Below the pieces are notes generated by a model. The model was not told where the DNA came from, searched no databases, and saw only the letters and a program-made list of their open reading frames with translations. The translations under genes and the position numbers were made by a program. Below, piece by piece: positions 1-7,907 of a DNA stretch of 64,000 nucleotides. The DNA comes from Pseudomonadota bacterium. Lineage in GTDB: Bacteria; Pseudomonadota; Gammaproteobacteria; Burkholderiales; Burkholderiaceae_C. Numbering within the stretch: position 1 is the stretch's first letter; the number at the start of each line of letters is the position of its first letter. Location of the stretch: NCBI GenBank assembly GCA_018241405.1, contig JAFEDY010000036.1:1-64000 (forward strand). The letters are read 5' to 3'.

Positions 1-720
1 GCGCTGCAGCTCCTGATGCTGCCGGCGGCGCAAGGCTGGCAGACCTATTTCGTGGTGCTCACCGACGCCCGCTACATAGCAAGCATGCTCAACACCGTGC
101 TGCTGTCGGTGGTGGTGACGCTGGCCACCTTGTTGATCGGCGCCACCATCGGCATCTATCTGGCGCGGCGCAGCTTCGCCGGCAAGCATTTGCTGCTGGC
201 GCTGCTGACGCTACCGCTGTCGTTTCCCGGCGTGATCATCGGCTTCTTCGTGATCCTGCTGGGCGGGCGCCAGGGGCTGGTGGCCGACCTGTCGAGCCGG
301 CTCGTGGGCGAGCGCATCACCTTTGCCTACGGGCTGCTGGGCATGTTCCTGGCCTACCTGTATTTCTCGCTGCCGCGCGCCATCGCCACCTACACGGCCG
401 CCGCCGAGGCCATGGACCTGCAGCTGGAAGAGGCCGCGCGTTCGCTGGGCGCCTCGCGCCTGCGCATCGTGCGCGACGTGTGGATCCCCGAGCTCGCCCC
501 CACCACGGTGGCCTGCGGCGCCATCGTGTTCGCCACCTCCATGGGGGCCTTCGGCACGGCCTTCACGCTGGCCAGCAAGTTCGAGGTGGTGCCCATCACC
601 ATCTACAACGAGTTCACCAACTACGCCAACTTCGCGCTCGCCGCGTCGCTGTCGATCGCGCTGGGCATCGTCACCTGGCTGGTGCTGTTTCTCACGCGCC
701 GCTTCGGCAGCGGTGGCTAG
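1..720 (+). CDS. ABC transporter permease, 5'-truncated by window edge
   Basis: Inner-membrane permease of a binding-protein-dependent importer of the spermidine/putrescine/phosphonate (PotB/PhnU) class. The frame is open from base 1, so the true start lies outside; about 239 residues are visible and roughly the first membrane segment seems missing. Five hydrophobic segments are visible. The cytoplasmic EAA loop reads AARSLGASRLRIVRDVWIPE near residue 145, the contact site for the ATPase. The next gene starts 12 bases downstream and encodes the partner permease. The substrate is not shown by the permease itself; the phosphodiesterase at the end of the operon suggests a phosphate ester or phosphonate. 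The binding protein must lie upstream of the window. Confidence 0.87.
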   Translation, partial: ALQLLMLPAAQGWQTYFVVLTDARYIASMLNTVLLSVVVTLATLLIGATIGIYLARRSFAGKHLLLALLTLPLSFPGVIIGFFVILLGGRQGLVADLSSRLVGERITFAYGLLGMFLAYLYFSLPRAIATYTAAAEAMDLQLEEAARSLGASRLRIVRDVWIPELAPTTVACGAIVFATSMGAFGTAFTLASKFEVVPITIYNEFTNYANFALAASLSIALGIVTWLVLFLTRRFGSGG

Positions 721-732
721 GGAGGGCTGTCC

Positions 733-1533
733 ATGCGAACCCCTGCACACAAGCGCGCGCCGTTCCTGTTCGCGGTGACGGCGCTGACCACCGTCTTCAT
801 GGTCGCGCCCATGCTGCTGTCGGTGATGGCCGGCCTGGTCAACAACTACAGCGTGGGCGTCAAGAGCGGCTTCACGCTGCGCTGGCTCCGCGAGGTCTGG
901 GAGGTGTATGGCGACACCGTGGGCGCGTCGCTGGTAATCGCCACGCTGTGCGTCGCCGCCACCGCCGTCCTGGGCGTGCCCTGCGCCTATGCGCTGGCGC
1001 GCAGCCGCTCACGCGCCGCGCGCGCCTTCGAGGAGCTGCTGACCCTGCCCGTGGCCGTGCCCGGCCTGGCGACGGCGCTGGCGCTGATCCTGGTCTACGG
1101 AAAAATGGCGGCCTTCCGCCAGAGCTTTGCCTTCATCCTCGTCGGCCACATCGTCTTCACCCTGCCCTTCATGGTGCGCACCGTGGCCTCGGCCTTCCAG
1201 CGCAATGATCTGATCGCGCTCGAAGAGGCCGCGCGCACGCTGGGCGCGAGCTTTCGCCAGCGCTTCCTCGGCGTGCTGGTGCCGGCCGTGTTCCCGGCCA
1301 TCGTGGCCGGCGGCCTGATGGTGTTCACGCTCTCGGTGGGCGAGTTCAACCTGACCTGGATGCTGCACACGCCGCTGACCCGCACCCTGCCCGTGGGCCT
1401 GGCGGACAGCTATGCCTCCATGCGCCTGGAGGTCGGCTCGGCCTACACGCTGGTGTTCTTCATCGTCATCCTCCCGGTGCTGTGGGCCCTGCAGGCCCTG
1501 GCCCAGCTCATGCAGAAACGCTATGGAACTTGA
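733..1533 (+). CDS. ABC transporter permease (second subunit)
   Basis: A 266-residue inner-membrane permease of the PotC/PhnV type, with six predicted hydrophobic segments. Its EAA loop reads EEAARTLGASFRQRFLGVLV near residue 160, the ATPase-docking signature. A GGAGG-like site (ggagggctgtcc) precedes the ATG. It follows the first permease by 12 bases and overlaps the ATPase gene by 11 bases, so the three proteins are very likely made together as a heterodimeric channel plus ATPase. Family membership is clear; the substrate is inferred only from neighbours (phosphodiesterase, Na+/Pi cotransporter). Confidence 0.9.
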   Translation: MRTPAHKRAPFLFAVTALTTVFMVAPMLLSVMAGLVNNYSVGVKSGFTLRWLREVWEVYGDTVGASLVIATLCVAATAVLGVPCAYALARSRSRAARAFEELLTLPVAVPGLATALALILVYGKMAAFRQSFAFILVGHIVFTLPFMVRTVASAFQRNDLIALEEAARTLGASFRQRFLGVLVPAVFPAIVAGGLMVFTLSVGEFNLTWMLHTPLTRTLPVGLADSYASMRLEVGSAYTLVFFIVILPVLWALQALAQLMQKRYGT

Positions 1534-2584
1534 ACCCATACCGGTCGAGATCGACCACTGCTCCAAAACCTACGCCGACGGCACGCGCGGCCTGCAGCCC
1601 ACCAGCCTGCATGTCGAGCCCGGCGAGGTGCTCGCGCTGCTCGGCCCCTCGGGCTGCGGCAAGACCACGCTGCTGCGCCTGATCGCTGGGCTGGAGACGC
1701 TGGACGCGGGCGGGCGCATTCTGTTTGGCGACCAGGACGTGACCCAGCGTCCGGTCGAACAGCGCGGCGTGGGCATGGTGTTCCAGAGCTACGCGCTGTT
1801 CCCGCAGATGAGCGTGGCCGCCAATATCGGCTACGGCCTGCGCATACGCGGCGTGCCTGCAGCCGAGGAGCGCCGCGCCGTGGGCGAGCTGGTGGAGCTC
1901 ACGCGCCTCACCGGTCTGGAGGCCAAGCGCCCGGGCGAGCTTTCGGGCGGACAGCGCCAGCGCGTGGCCCTGGCGCGCGCCGTGGCCGTGCGCCCACGCG
2001 TGCTGCTGCTCGACGAGCCACTGGCCGCGCTGGACGCCAAGCTCAAGGAGTCGCTGCGCGAGGAACTGGCCGAGCTGCTGCGCCGCCTGCACATCACCGC
2101 CATCCACGTCACGCACGACCAGCAGGAAGCCATGGCCATTGCCGACCGCCTGGCCGTGATGCGCGCCGGGCGCATCGTGCAGGTGGGCCGCGGCGAGGAC
2201 CTGTACCGCGCGCCCGCCCACCCCTTCGTGGCCGAGTTCCTCGGCCGGGTCAACCGCATCGAACGCTCGCCCGACTCGATTTCCCGCGGCGTACTGACCA
2301 TTGGCGGCGTGACGCTGACCTGCCCGCCGGCGCTCAACCACGGCGCCCTGCTGGTGCGCCCCGAAGACATACAGCTTGGCCCGCGCCAGGACGGCTGGGG
2401 CGTGGCGCGGGTCGAGCAGCGCAGCTTCCTCGGCGACCGCGTGCAGCTGCGCCTTGCCGCCGCCGGCGTGCCCGGAATGCTGCTGGCCGACGTGGCGCGC
2501 GACGCGCCCTACCGCAGCGGCGACGAGGTCGGCATCCACATCGATCCACAACGCCTGATGAGCACCGCAGAGGCCAACCCATGA
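1523..2584 (+). CDS. ABC transporter ATP-binding protein
   Basis: Cytoplasmic ATPase driving the importer. Of the possible starts, the ATG at 1523 is chosen because it gives the normal N-terminus (MELEPIPVEIDHCSKTY) and an 11-base overlap with the permease; an upstream ATG at 1412 would lie deep inside that gene. The 353 residues show Walker A GPSGCGKTT (41-49), the Q-loop VFQSYALFPQ, signature LSGGQRQR, Walker B LLLDEPLAALD and the switch histidine HVTHDQ. The last 110 residues form a TOBE-type regulatory domain typical of PotA/FbpC/PhnT transporters. It shares an ATGA junction with the phosphodiesterase gene. Confidence 0.92.
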   Translation: MELEPIPVEIDHCSKTYADGTRGLQPTSLHVEPGEVLALLGPSGCGKTTLLRLIAGLETLDAGGRILFGDQDVTQRPVEQRGVGMVFQSYALFPQMSVAANIGYGLRIRGVPAAEERRAVGELVELTRLTGLEAKRPGELSGGQRQRVALARAVAVRPRVLLLDEPLAALDAKLKESLREELAELLRRLHITAIHVTHDQQEAMAIADRLAVMRAGRIVQVGRGEDLYRAPAHPFVAEFLGRVNRIERSPDSISRGVLTIGGVTLTCPPALNHGALLVRPEDIQLGPRQDGWGVARVEQRSFLGDRVQLRLAAAGVPGMLLADVARDAPYRSGDEVGIHIDPQRLMSTAEANP

Positions 2585-3423
2585 ACGCCACACGCAACAC
2601 CTTCCTGGTGCAGATCACCGACCCGCATATCCGCGAACCCGGCCGCCTGGCCTATGGCCGCATCAATACCGCGCCCTACCTGCGGCGCGCGGTAGACAGC
2701 GTGCTGGCCCTGCGCCAGCGGCCCGACGCCGTCGTCCTCACCGGCGACCTGTGCGACTTCGGCCGCGAGGCCGAATACGCCCACTTGGCCGCGCTGCTCG
2801 CGCCGCTGCTGGCTGACCTACCCGTCTACCTGCTGCCCGGCAACCATGACGAGCGCGGGCAGCTGCGCCGCAGCTTCGCCGGGCATGCCTACCTGCAGGG
2901 CGGCGGCGAATTCGTGCAGTACAGCGTGCGCGTAGGGGCGCTGCGCCTCGTCGCGCTCGACACCGTGGCGCCGGGCCAGAGCCATGGCGAGCTGTGCACC
3001 AGGCGCCTGGACTGGCTGGAGCGCGAACTGGCCGCGTGCAGCGGCGAGCCGGTCGTCATCGCCATGCACCACCCGCCCTTTCGCACGCTCATCGGCCATA
3101 TGGACAAGATCGGCCTGCGCGAGGGCGCCGAGCGGCTCGAAGCCATCGTGGCGCGCCACCCCAATGTGGAGCGCATCATCTGCGGCCACCTGCACCGCGC
3201 CATCGACGTGCGCTTTGGCGGCAGCATCGCCAGCACCTGCCCGGCGCCGGCCCACCAGGTGGCACTGGACCTGCAACCCGACGCCGCATCGGCCTGGATG
3301 CTGGAGCCTCCGGCCTTCCGCGTCCATGCCTGGGACGGCCAGCGGCTGGTTTCTCACCTCGCGGCCTCGGGAATCTTCGAAGGCCCCTATCCTTTCCACG
3401 AGAATGGCATGCTCATAGACTGA
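2581..3423 (+). CDS. metallophosphoesterase, CpdA/GpdQ-like phosphodiesterase
   Basis: A 280-residue calcineurin-like phosphoesterase. The two-metal site is intact: ITDPHI (D-x-H) near residue 14, TGDLCDFG near 56, GNHDE near 86, AMHHPP near 161 and CGHLHR near 202. This class hydrolyses cyclic nucleotides or glycerophosphodiesters. It begins inside the stop codon of the ABC ATPase (ATGA), so it belongs to the transport operon; the likely job, by inference, is releasing phosphate or an alcohol from the imported ester. No signal peptide is seen, so it should act in the cytoplasm. It could instead be a cAMP phosphodiesterase; context favours the catabolic role. Confidence 0.88.
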   Translation: MNATRNTFLVQITDPHIREPGRLAYGRINTAPYLRRAVDSVLALRQRPDAVVLTGDLCDFGREAEYAHLAALLAPLLADLPVYLLPGNHDERGQLRRSFAGHAYLQGGGEFVQYSVRVGALRLVALDTVAPGQSHGELCTRRLDWLERELAACSGEPVVIAMHHPPFRTLIGHMDKIGLREGAERLEAIVARHPNVERIICGHLHRAIDVRFGGSIASTCPAPAHQVALDLQPDAASAWMLEPPAFRVHAWDGQRLVSHLAASGIFEGPYPFHENGMLID

Positions 3424-3445
3424 TAGCGTTCCACCACCGTCCCTC

Positions 3446-5116
3446 ATGAAGCATCTGCTCAATCTGCTGGCCGCCATAGCCCTCCTCGTGTGGGGCATAC
3501 AAATGGTGCGCACCGGCATCCTGCGCGTGTTTGGCGCCAACCTGCGCCAGCTGATCGCGCGCGGCGTGCGCACGCAGCTGCTGGCCGTGCTCTCGGGCAT
3601 AGGGGTGACGGCGGTGGTGCAGTCCAGCACCGCCACGGCGCTGATCGTCTCGGCCTTCGTCGGCCAGGGCATGATCTCGCTGATGGCGGCACTGACCGTG
3701 ATGCTGGGCGCCGACGTGGGATCGGCGCTGATGGCGGTGGTGTTCTCCATGGACCTGTCCTGGCTGTCGCCGCTGTGCATCTTCGTCGGCGTGGTGCTGT
3801 TCGTCGCGCGCCAGGACGCCAAGCCCGGGCGCGTCGGGCGCGTGCTCATCGGCCTGGGCCTGATGCTGCTGGCGCTGCGCCTGATCACCGAGTCCACCCT
3901 GGTGCTGACCCAGTCCGAGGTGGTGCGCACCCTGCTGCTGACGCTGACCAGCGACATCACGCTGGAGGTAATGACCGGCGCCATCCTGGCCGTGATCTCC
4001 TACTCCAGCCTGGCCACCGTGCTGCTGGTGGCGGCGCTGGCCGGCTCGGGCGGCATTCCCAGCGACATGGCCCTGGGCCTGGTGGTGGGCGCCAACCTGG
4101 GCAGCGGCCTGCTGGCCGTGCTCACCACGCTCAAGTCCAGCGTGCAGACGCGCCAGGTGCCGCTCGGCAACCTGCTGTTCAAGATCGTGGGCGCGCTGGT
4201 CATGATTCCGGTCATAGGGCTGTGGCACCACCATATCCAGAGCGTGGTGTCCGACAAGGTCAGCCAGGTCGTGTTCTTCCACCTCACCTTCAACGCCATG
4301 GTGACGCTGCTGTGCCTGCCCCTCACGGGCCTGGTCGCCAGGGCGGTGGAAAAAATCACGCCCAAAGAGGAGGTGTCGGCCGCACTCTCGCGCCCGCACC
4401 ACCTGGACGCCTCGGCCCTGGCCACGCCCTCGCTGGCCATCTCCTGCGCCGCGCGCGAGGCCCTGCACCTGGCCGACCTGGTGGAGACCATGCTGGGCGG
4501 CCTCAAGACCGTATGGCAATCCGACGACCAGAAGCTGAGCGCCGAACTGCGCGCCCTGGATGACCAGGTGGACAGTCTGTATTCGTCCATCAAGTACTAC
4601 ATGACCAAGATCTCGCGCTCCGAACTCGACGAGGGCGAGGGCCGGCGCTGGACGGAAATCATCGGTTTCACCATCAACATGGAACAGGTCGGCGACCTGG
4701 TGGAGCGCGTGCTGCAGGACGTCGAGGACAAGAAGATCAGGAAGGGGCGCCAGTTCTCGCACGCCGGGCTGCAGGAACTGAACGAAATGCACGACCACCT
4801 GATCGCCAACCTGCGCCTGGCCATGAGCGTGTTCCTGACAAGCAATGTGCGCGACGCGCAAAAGCTGCTGGAGGAGAAAACCCGCTTTCGCGAGCTGGAA
4901 CTGGCCTACTCCGCCACCCACCTGAACCGGCTGGCGGACAACACCATCCAGAGCATAGAGACCAGTTCGCTGCACATCGACATCATCAGCGACCTCAAGC
5001 GCATCAACTCGCTGCTGTGCTCCGTGGCCTACCCGGTGCTGGAGGCCAATGCCGCCATCCGTCCGCTGCAGCCGCAGGCCGACGAGAACGCCGCCCCGCA
5101 GACCGAGCGCCAGTGA
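3446..5116 (+). CDS. Na+/phosphate cotransporter with PhoU-like domain
   Basis: A 556-residue Na/Pi cotransporter of the NptA/YjbB type. The N-terminal 300 residues are membrane-embedded and contain the inverted repeat of the family: QSSTAT near residue 59 in the first half and YSSLAT near 190 in the second, where the usual glutamine is not present. The C-terminal 220 residues are a helical PhoU-like domain that in this family is thought to regulate transport. It starts 22 bases after the phosphodiesterase, which supports a phosphorus-nutrition theme for the whole block. Only 9 bases separate its stop from the convergent symporter gene. Confidence 0.9.
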   Translation: MKHLLNLLAAIALLVWGIQMVRTGILRVFGANLRQLIARGVRTQLLAVLSGIGVTAVVQSSTATALIVSAFVGQGMISLMAALTVMLGADVGSALMAVVFSMDLSWLSPLCIFVGVVLFVARQDAKPGRVGRVLIGLGLMLLALRLITESTLVLTQSEVVRTLLLTLTSDITLEVMTGAILAVISYSSLATVLLVAALAGSGGIPSDMALGLVVGANLGSGLLAVLTTLKSSVQTRQVPLGNLLFKIVGALVMIPVIGLWHHHIQSVVSDKVSQVVFFHLTFNAMVTLLCLPLTGLVARAVEKITPKEEVSAALSRPHHLDASALATPSLAISCAAREALHLADLVETMLGGLKTVWQSDDQKLSAELRALDDQVDSLYSSIKYYMTKISRSELDEGEGRRWTEIIGFTINMEQVGDLVERVLQDVEDKKIRKGRQFSHAGLQELNEMHDHLIANLRLAMSVFLTSNVRDAQKLLEEKTRFRELELAYSATHLNRLADNTIQSIETSSLHIDIISDLKRINSLLCSVAYPVLEANAAIRPLQPQADENAAPQTERQ

Positions 5117-5125
5117 CGGAGGCCA

Positions 5126-6091
5126 TCAGCCGCGGCGCGCGTAGCGCTGCGCCAGCACCGCGCACACCATGAGCTGCATCTGATGGAACACCATCAGCGG
5201 CAGCACGATGGCGCCGGCCGCCTGCGAGGCGAACAGCACCTTGGCCATGGGCACGCCGCTCAGCAGGCTTTTCTTGGAGCCGCAGAACACGATGGTGATC
5301 TCGTCCTCCTTCGAAAACCCCAGGCGCCGCGCCAGCCAGCTGGTGGCCATGAGCGCCGCGGCCAGGATCACCGCGCACACCACCACCAGCCCCGCCAGCG
5401 CCGGCAGCGGCAGCTGGCGCCACAGCCCGGCGACCACGGCGGCGCTGAAGGCCGTGTAGACCACCAGCAGCACCGAGCCCTGGTCCACGAACTTGAGTCC
5501 CGCCGAATGGCGCGCGATGAAGCCACCGATCCAGGGGCGCAGCAGATGGCCCGCCACAAAGGGCAGCATCAGCTGCAGCATGATGCGGCCAATGCTGCCC
5601 AGGATGTCCTGCTGCGCCGGGCCCGTGACGGGCAGCACCAGCTCCACCAGCAGCGGCGTGATGACGATGCCCAGCAGCGTGGAGGCCGAGGCACTGCAGA
5701 TGGCCGCCGCCATGTTGCCGCGCGCCACGGCCGTGAACGCAATCGCCGATTGCACCGTGGCCGGCAGCACGCACAGGAACAGCACGCCCAGGTAGAGCTC
5801 GGGCGTCACCAGCGGTTGCAGCACAGGCTGGAGCAGCAGGCCCAGCACCGGGAACAGCACGAAGGTGCTGGCCACCACCAGGATATGCAGGCGCCAGTGG
5901 CCCAGGCCGGCGATCACGGCCTCGCGCGAGAGCTTGGCACCGTGCATGAAGAACAGCAGCGCCACCACGGCCACCGTGGCCTTCTCGAAGAAGGCCCCCA
6001 TGACACCGGACGCCGGCAGCACGCTGGCCAGTGCGACGGTGGCGACCAGCGCCAGGGTGAAGTTATCGGGAAGCAGGCGGGAGCGGGCCAT
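5126..6091 (-). CDS. SBF-like bile acid:sodium symporter family protein (YfeH type)
   Basis: A polytopic inner-membrane protein of about 321 residues with nine or ten hydrophobic segments. The block EDEITIVFCGSKKSLLSG near residue 250 is typical of the SBF-like (PF13593) branch, which includes YfeH and proteins related to arsenite and bile-acid carriers. Start: the ATG at 6091 (MARSRLLPDNF) is preferred over the in-frame ATG at 6151 because the conserved protein begins here and the 20 extra residues are polar. It diverges from a LysR-type gene across a 105-base region with an inverted repeat, so control by that regulator is plausible. The substrate is unknown. Confidence 0.87.
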   Translation of the reverse strand: MARSRLLPDNFTLALVATVALASVLPASGVMGAFFEKATVAVVALLFFMHGAKLSREAVIAGLGHWRLHILVVASTFVLFPVLGLLLQPVLQPLVTPELYLGVLFLCVLPATVQSAIAFTAVARGNMAAAICSASASTLLGIVITPLLVELVLPVTGPAQQDILGSIGRIMLQLMLPFVAGHLLRPWIGGFIARHSAGLKFVDQGSVLLVVYTAFSAAVVAGLWRQLPLPALAGLVVVCAVILAAALMATSWLARRLGFSKEDEITIVFCGSKKSLLSGVPMAKVLFASQAAGAIVLPLMVFHQMQLMVCAVLAQRYARRG

Positions 6092-6183
6092 GGCGGGTGT
6101 GAAGTGAAAGGTTTGACTCGATACGACCTGCCGATTGGAGCGCACGCGCATTCAAAAGAGAAATTAATTTCTTTGATGGTCTT

Positions 6184-6198
6184 ATGATTGTGAATCAT
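6184..6198. promoter_or_regulatory. perfect inverted repeat at the LysR gene start, candidate operator
   Basis: ATGATT-gtg-AATCAT is a perfect 6-base inverted repeat that overlaps the start codon of the LysR-type gene (ATG at 6197) and lies in the divergent region shared with the Na+ symporter. LysR regulators usually bind such interrupted dyads and often repress their own gene. The assignment as an operator is inference from position. Confidence 0.4.
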
Positions 6199-7138
6199 GA
6201 ATGTGACCTTGCGCCAGCTCCAGGTATTTCTGTCGGTGGCCGCCACGCGCAACTTCAGCCGCACGGGCGAGCAGATCGGCCTGACCCAGCCCGCTGTGAG
6301 CCGCAGCATCACCGAGCTGGAGGCCCAGCTCGGGCTGCAGCTGCTCAACCGCACGACGCGCGAGGTCGATCTCACCGAGGCTGGCCGCCGCCTGGCGGCG
6401 CGGCTGCCGCGGGTGCTCGAAGACCTGGAGGCCACGCTGCTCGACGTGCAGGGCATGGCCACTGCCCTGCATGGCCGCGTGCGCGTGGCCAGCAGCCCCA
6501 CGCTGTCGGCCAACCTGCTGCCCGACTGCATCGCCCGCTGCCAGCATGAGCTGCCCGGTGTGCAGATCGTGCTGCTGGACCGCGTGCAGAACGATGTGCT
6601 GGCCAGCGTGCTCTCGGGCGAGGTGGATTTCGGTGTGGTCATCGACCCCAGCGAGCGCGAAGCACTGCACTGCGAGCCCATCTACACCGAACCCTTCTGC
6701 CTGGCCTGCCCACCCACGCACCGGCTGGCGCGGCGCCGCCAGGTGCGCTGGACCGAACTGGCGGGCGAACCGCTGGTGCTGCTGGACCACGCCTCGGGCA
6801 GCCGCCGCCTCATCGACCGCGCGCTGGCCGCCCAGGGCGTAGAGGCCCGGGTGGCGCAGGAGGTGGGCCACGCCACGACCATCTTCCGCATGCTTGACGC
6901 CGGCCTGGGCGTGTCGGTCATCCCCATGCTGGCGCTGCCGCCCGAGGGGCTGCCGCAGCTGGCCGTGCGCCCCCTGCTGCCGCGCGTGGATCGCGACATC
7001 GTGCTCGTGCACCGGCGCAACCGCGCGCTCACGCCGCTGGCGCAGCGCGTGTGGGACCTGGTGCGCGACATGGCGCGGGCGCGCCAGCAGGTCACCAGCC
7101 CAGGGCCGCGGCCAGCACCAGCGCCGCCTCGGGCGTGA
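6197..7138 (+). CDS. LysR family transcriptional regulator
   Basis: A 313-residue LTTR. The N-terminal winged helix-turn-helix (residues 1-60) reads TLRQLQVFLSVAATRNFSRT then TQPAVSRSITELEAQLGLQL; the rest is the two-lobed PBP2 effector domain. The ATG at 6197 gives the canonical LTTR N-terminus. It is divergent from the SBF-type symporter, a usual layout for a LysR regulator and its target. The last 47 bases (7092-7138) overlap tail-to-tail with the NUDIX gene on the other strand; the overlapped codons encode a proline/alanine-rich tail beyond the conserved fold. Confidence 0.92.
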   Translation: MNVTLRQLQVFLSVAATRNFSRTGEQIGLTQPAVSRSITELEAQLGLQLLNRTTREVDLTEAGRRLAARLPRVLEDLEATLLDVQGMATALHGRVRVASSPTLSANLLPDCIARCQHELPGVQIVLLDRVQNDVLASVLSGEVDFGVVIDPSEREALHCEPIYTEPFCLACPPTHRLARRRQVRWTELAGEPLVLLDHASGSRRLIDRALAAQGVEARVAQEVGHATTIFRMLDAGLGVSVIPMLALPPEGLPQLAVRPLLPRVDRDIVLVHRRNRALTPLAQRVWDLVRDMARARQQVTSPGPRPAPAPPRA

Positions 7139-7907
7139 ATGCGCCATCGGCCAGGCGCTCCAGCAGCGCATCCCGCGCCAGCAGCTCGAAGCGCGCCACC
7201 TCGCCGTCCTGGTTCACCGGCACCATGCCCTCGGGCACCCGGACGCGGAACCAGTCGATGCGCTCGACCATGTAGCCGCAGCCGCCGGCCTCGTCGCTGG
7301 GCAGGGCGAAGTCCACATGCCCGCCACGCACCAGTCCCTGCAGCAGGGCGACGCGCAGGCCGGCCTCCTCCCAGGTCTCGCGTTCCACAGCGCTGGCCAG
7401 GCTGTCGGCGGCCGAGACCATGCCGCCCATCAGCGTGTCCCACATGCCGGGGTTGTTGGCCTTGGTCGGCGAGCGCTGCTGCACCCACATGCGGCCATCG
7501 GGGGCCGTGCCCACCAGGTGCACGGCCCGCGTGGCCAGGCCGAGCACACGCACGGCGCCGCGCTCCACGGTGGCCAGGCGGCGCCCGTCCGCGCTGCAGA
7601 CCGCCAGCTGCTCGTCGCGCCAGGGGCCGCAGCGGCCGGCGGCGCGCAGCGCCTGGGCCAGTGCGTTCAGCGCGGCCGTGGCGTCGTCAGCCACCAGCGC
7701 CCAGGCAGGCGCGCCGCCATACTCTGTTTTTAATAGCTGGTAGCGCTTGTCCATCAAGCGCTGCAGGCCCATTCTCTCAAAAACCTGCGCATCGACCGAA
7801 CCCACGCGCTCGCGTCCCAGCAGCAGCGCATCGCGTGGCGCCGCCGGGCTGCGCTGGGCAGCGGCACGCGCGGCGGCGACCCAGGCGGGTGCGGCGGCGC
7901 GGCTCAT
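7092..7907 (-). CDS. NUDIX hydrolase, DUF4743-type N-terminal domain
   Basis: A 271-residue protein with an N-terminal DUF4743-like region (about 1-120) and a C-terminal NUDIX domain, as in plant and fungal thiamin-pyrophosphokinase-associated NUDIX proteins. The NUDIX box near residue 170 runs from GGMVSAAD to RETWEEAGL; the catalytic RE..EE core is complete, but the conserved first Glu is Asp. The substrate is unknown. The start at 7907 shares one base with the stop of the upstream quinone oxidoreductase gene (TGATG). Residues about 40-60 are encoded by a short palindromic repeat (see 7725-7783). The 3' end overlaps the LysR gene by 47 bases. Confidence 0.88.
   Translation of the reverse strand: MSRAAAPAWVAAARAAAQRSPAAPRDALLLGRERVGSVDAQVFERMGLQRLMDKRYQLLKTEYGGAPAWALVADDATAALNALAQALRAAGRCGPWRDEQLAVCSADGRRLATVERGAVRVLGLATRAVHLVGTAPDGRMWVQQRSPTKANNPGMWDTLMGGMVSAADSLASAVERETWEEAGLRVALLQGLVRGGHVDFALPSDEAGGCGYMVERIDWFRVRVPEGMVPVNQDGEVARFELLARDALLERLADGAFTPEAALVLAAALGW
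7725..7783. repeat. short palindromic repeat inserted in frame in the NUDIX gene
   Basis: An AT-richer stretch inside the NUDIX gene with a perfect stem AGCGCTTG (7742-7749), loop tccat and CAAGCGCT (7755-7762), flanked by aatagct on one side and a run of a/t on both. It matches my memory of a dispersed repeat in Comamonadaceae with the general form gctatcaaaa and agcgcttg...caagcgct. It is read through in frame and encodes ERMGLQRLMDKRYQLLK. Confidence 0.7.

Noticed and set aside
3413..4975. A 520-codon open frame antisense to the Na+/Pi cotransporter
   Set aside because: His/Gln/Ala-rich composition typical of antisense frames in GC-rich genes; the sense strand has a complete family protein.
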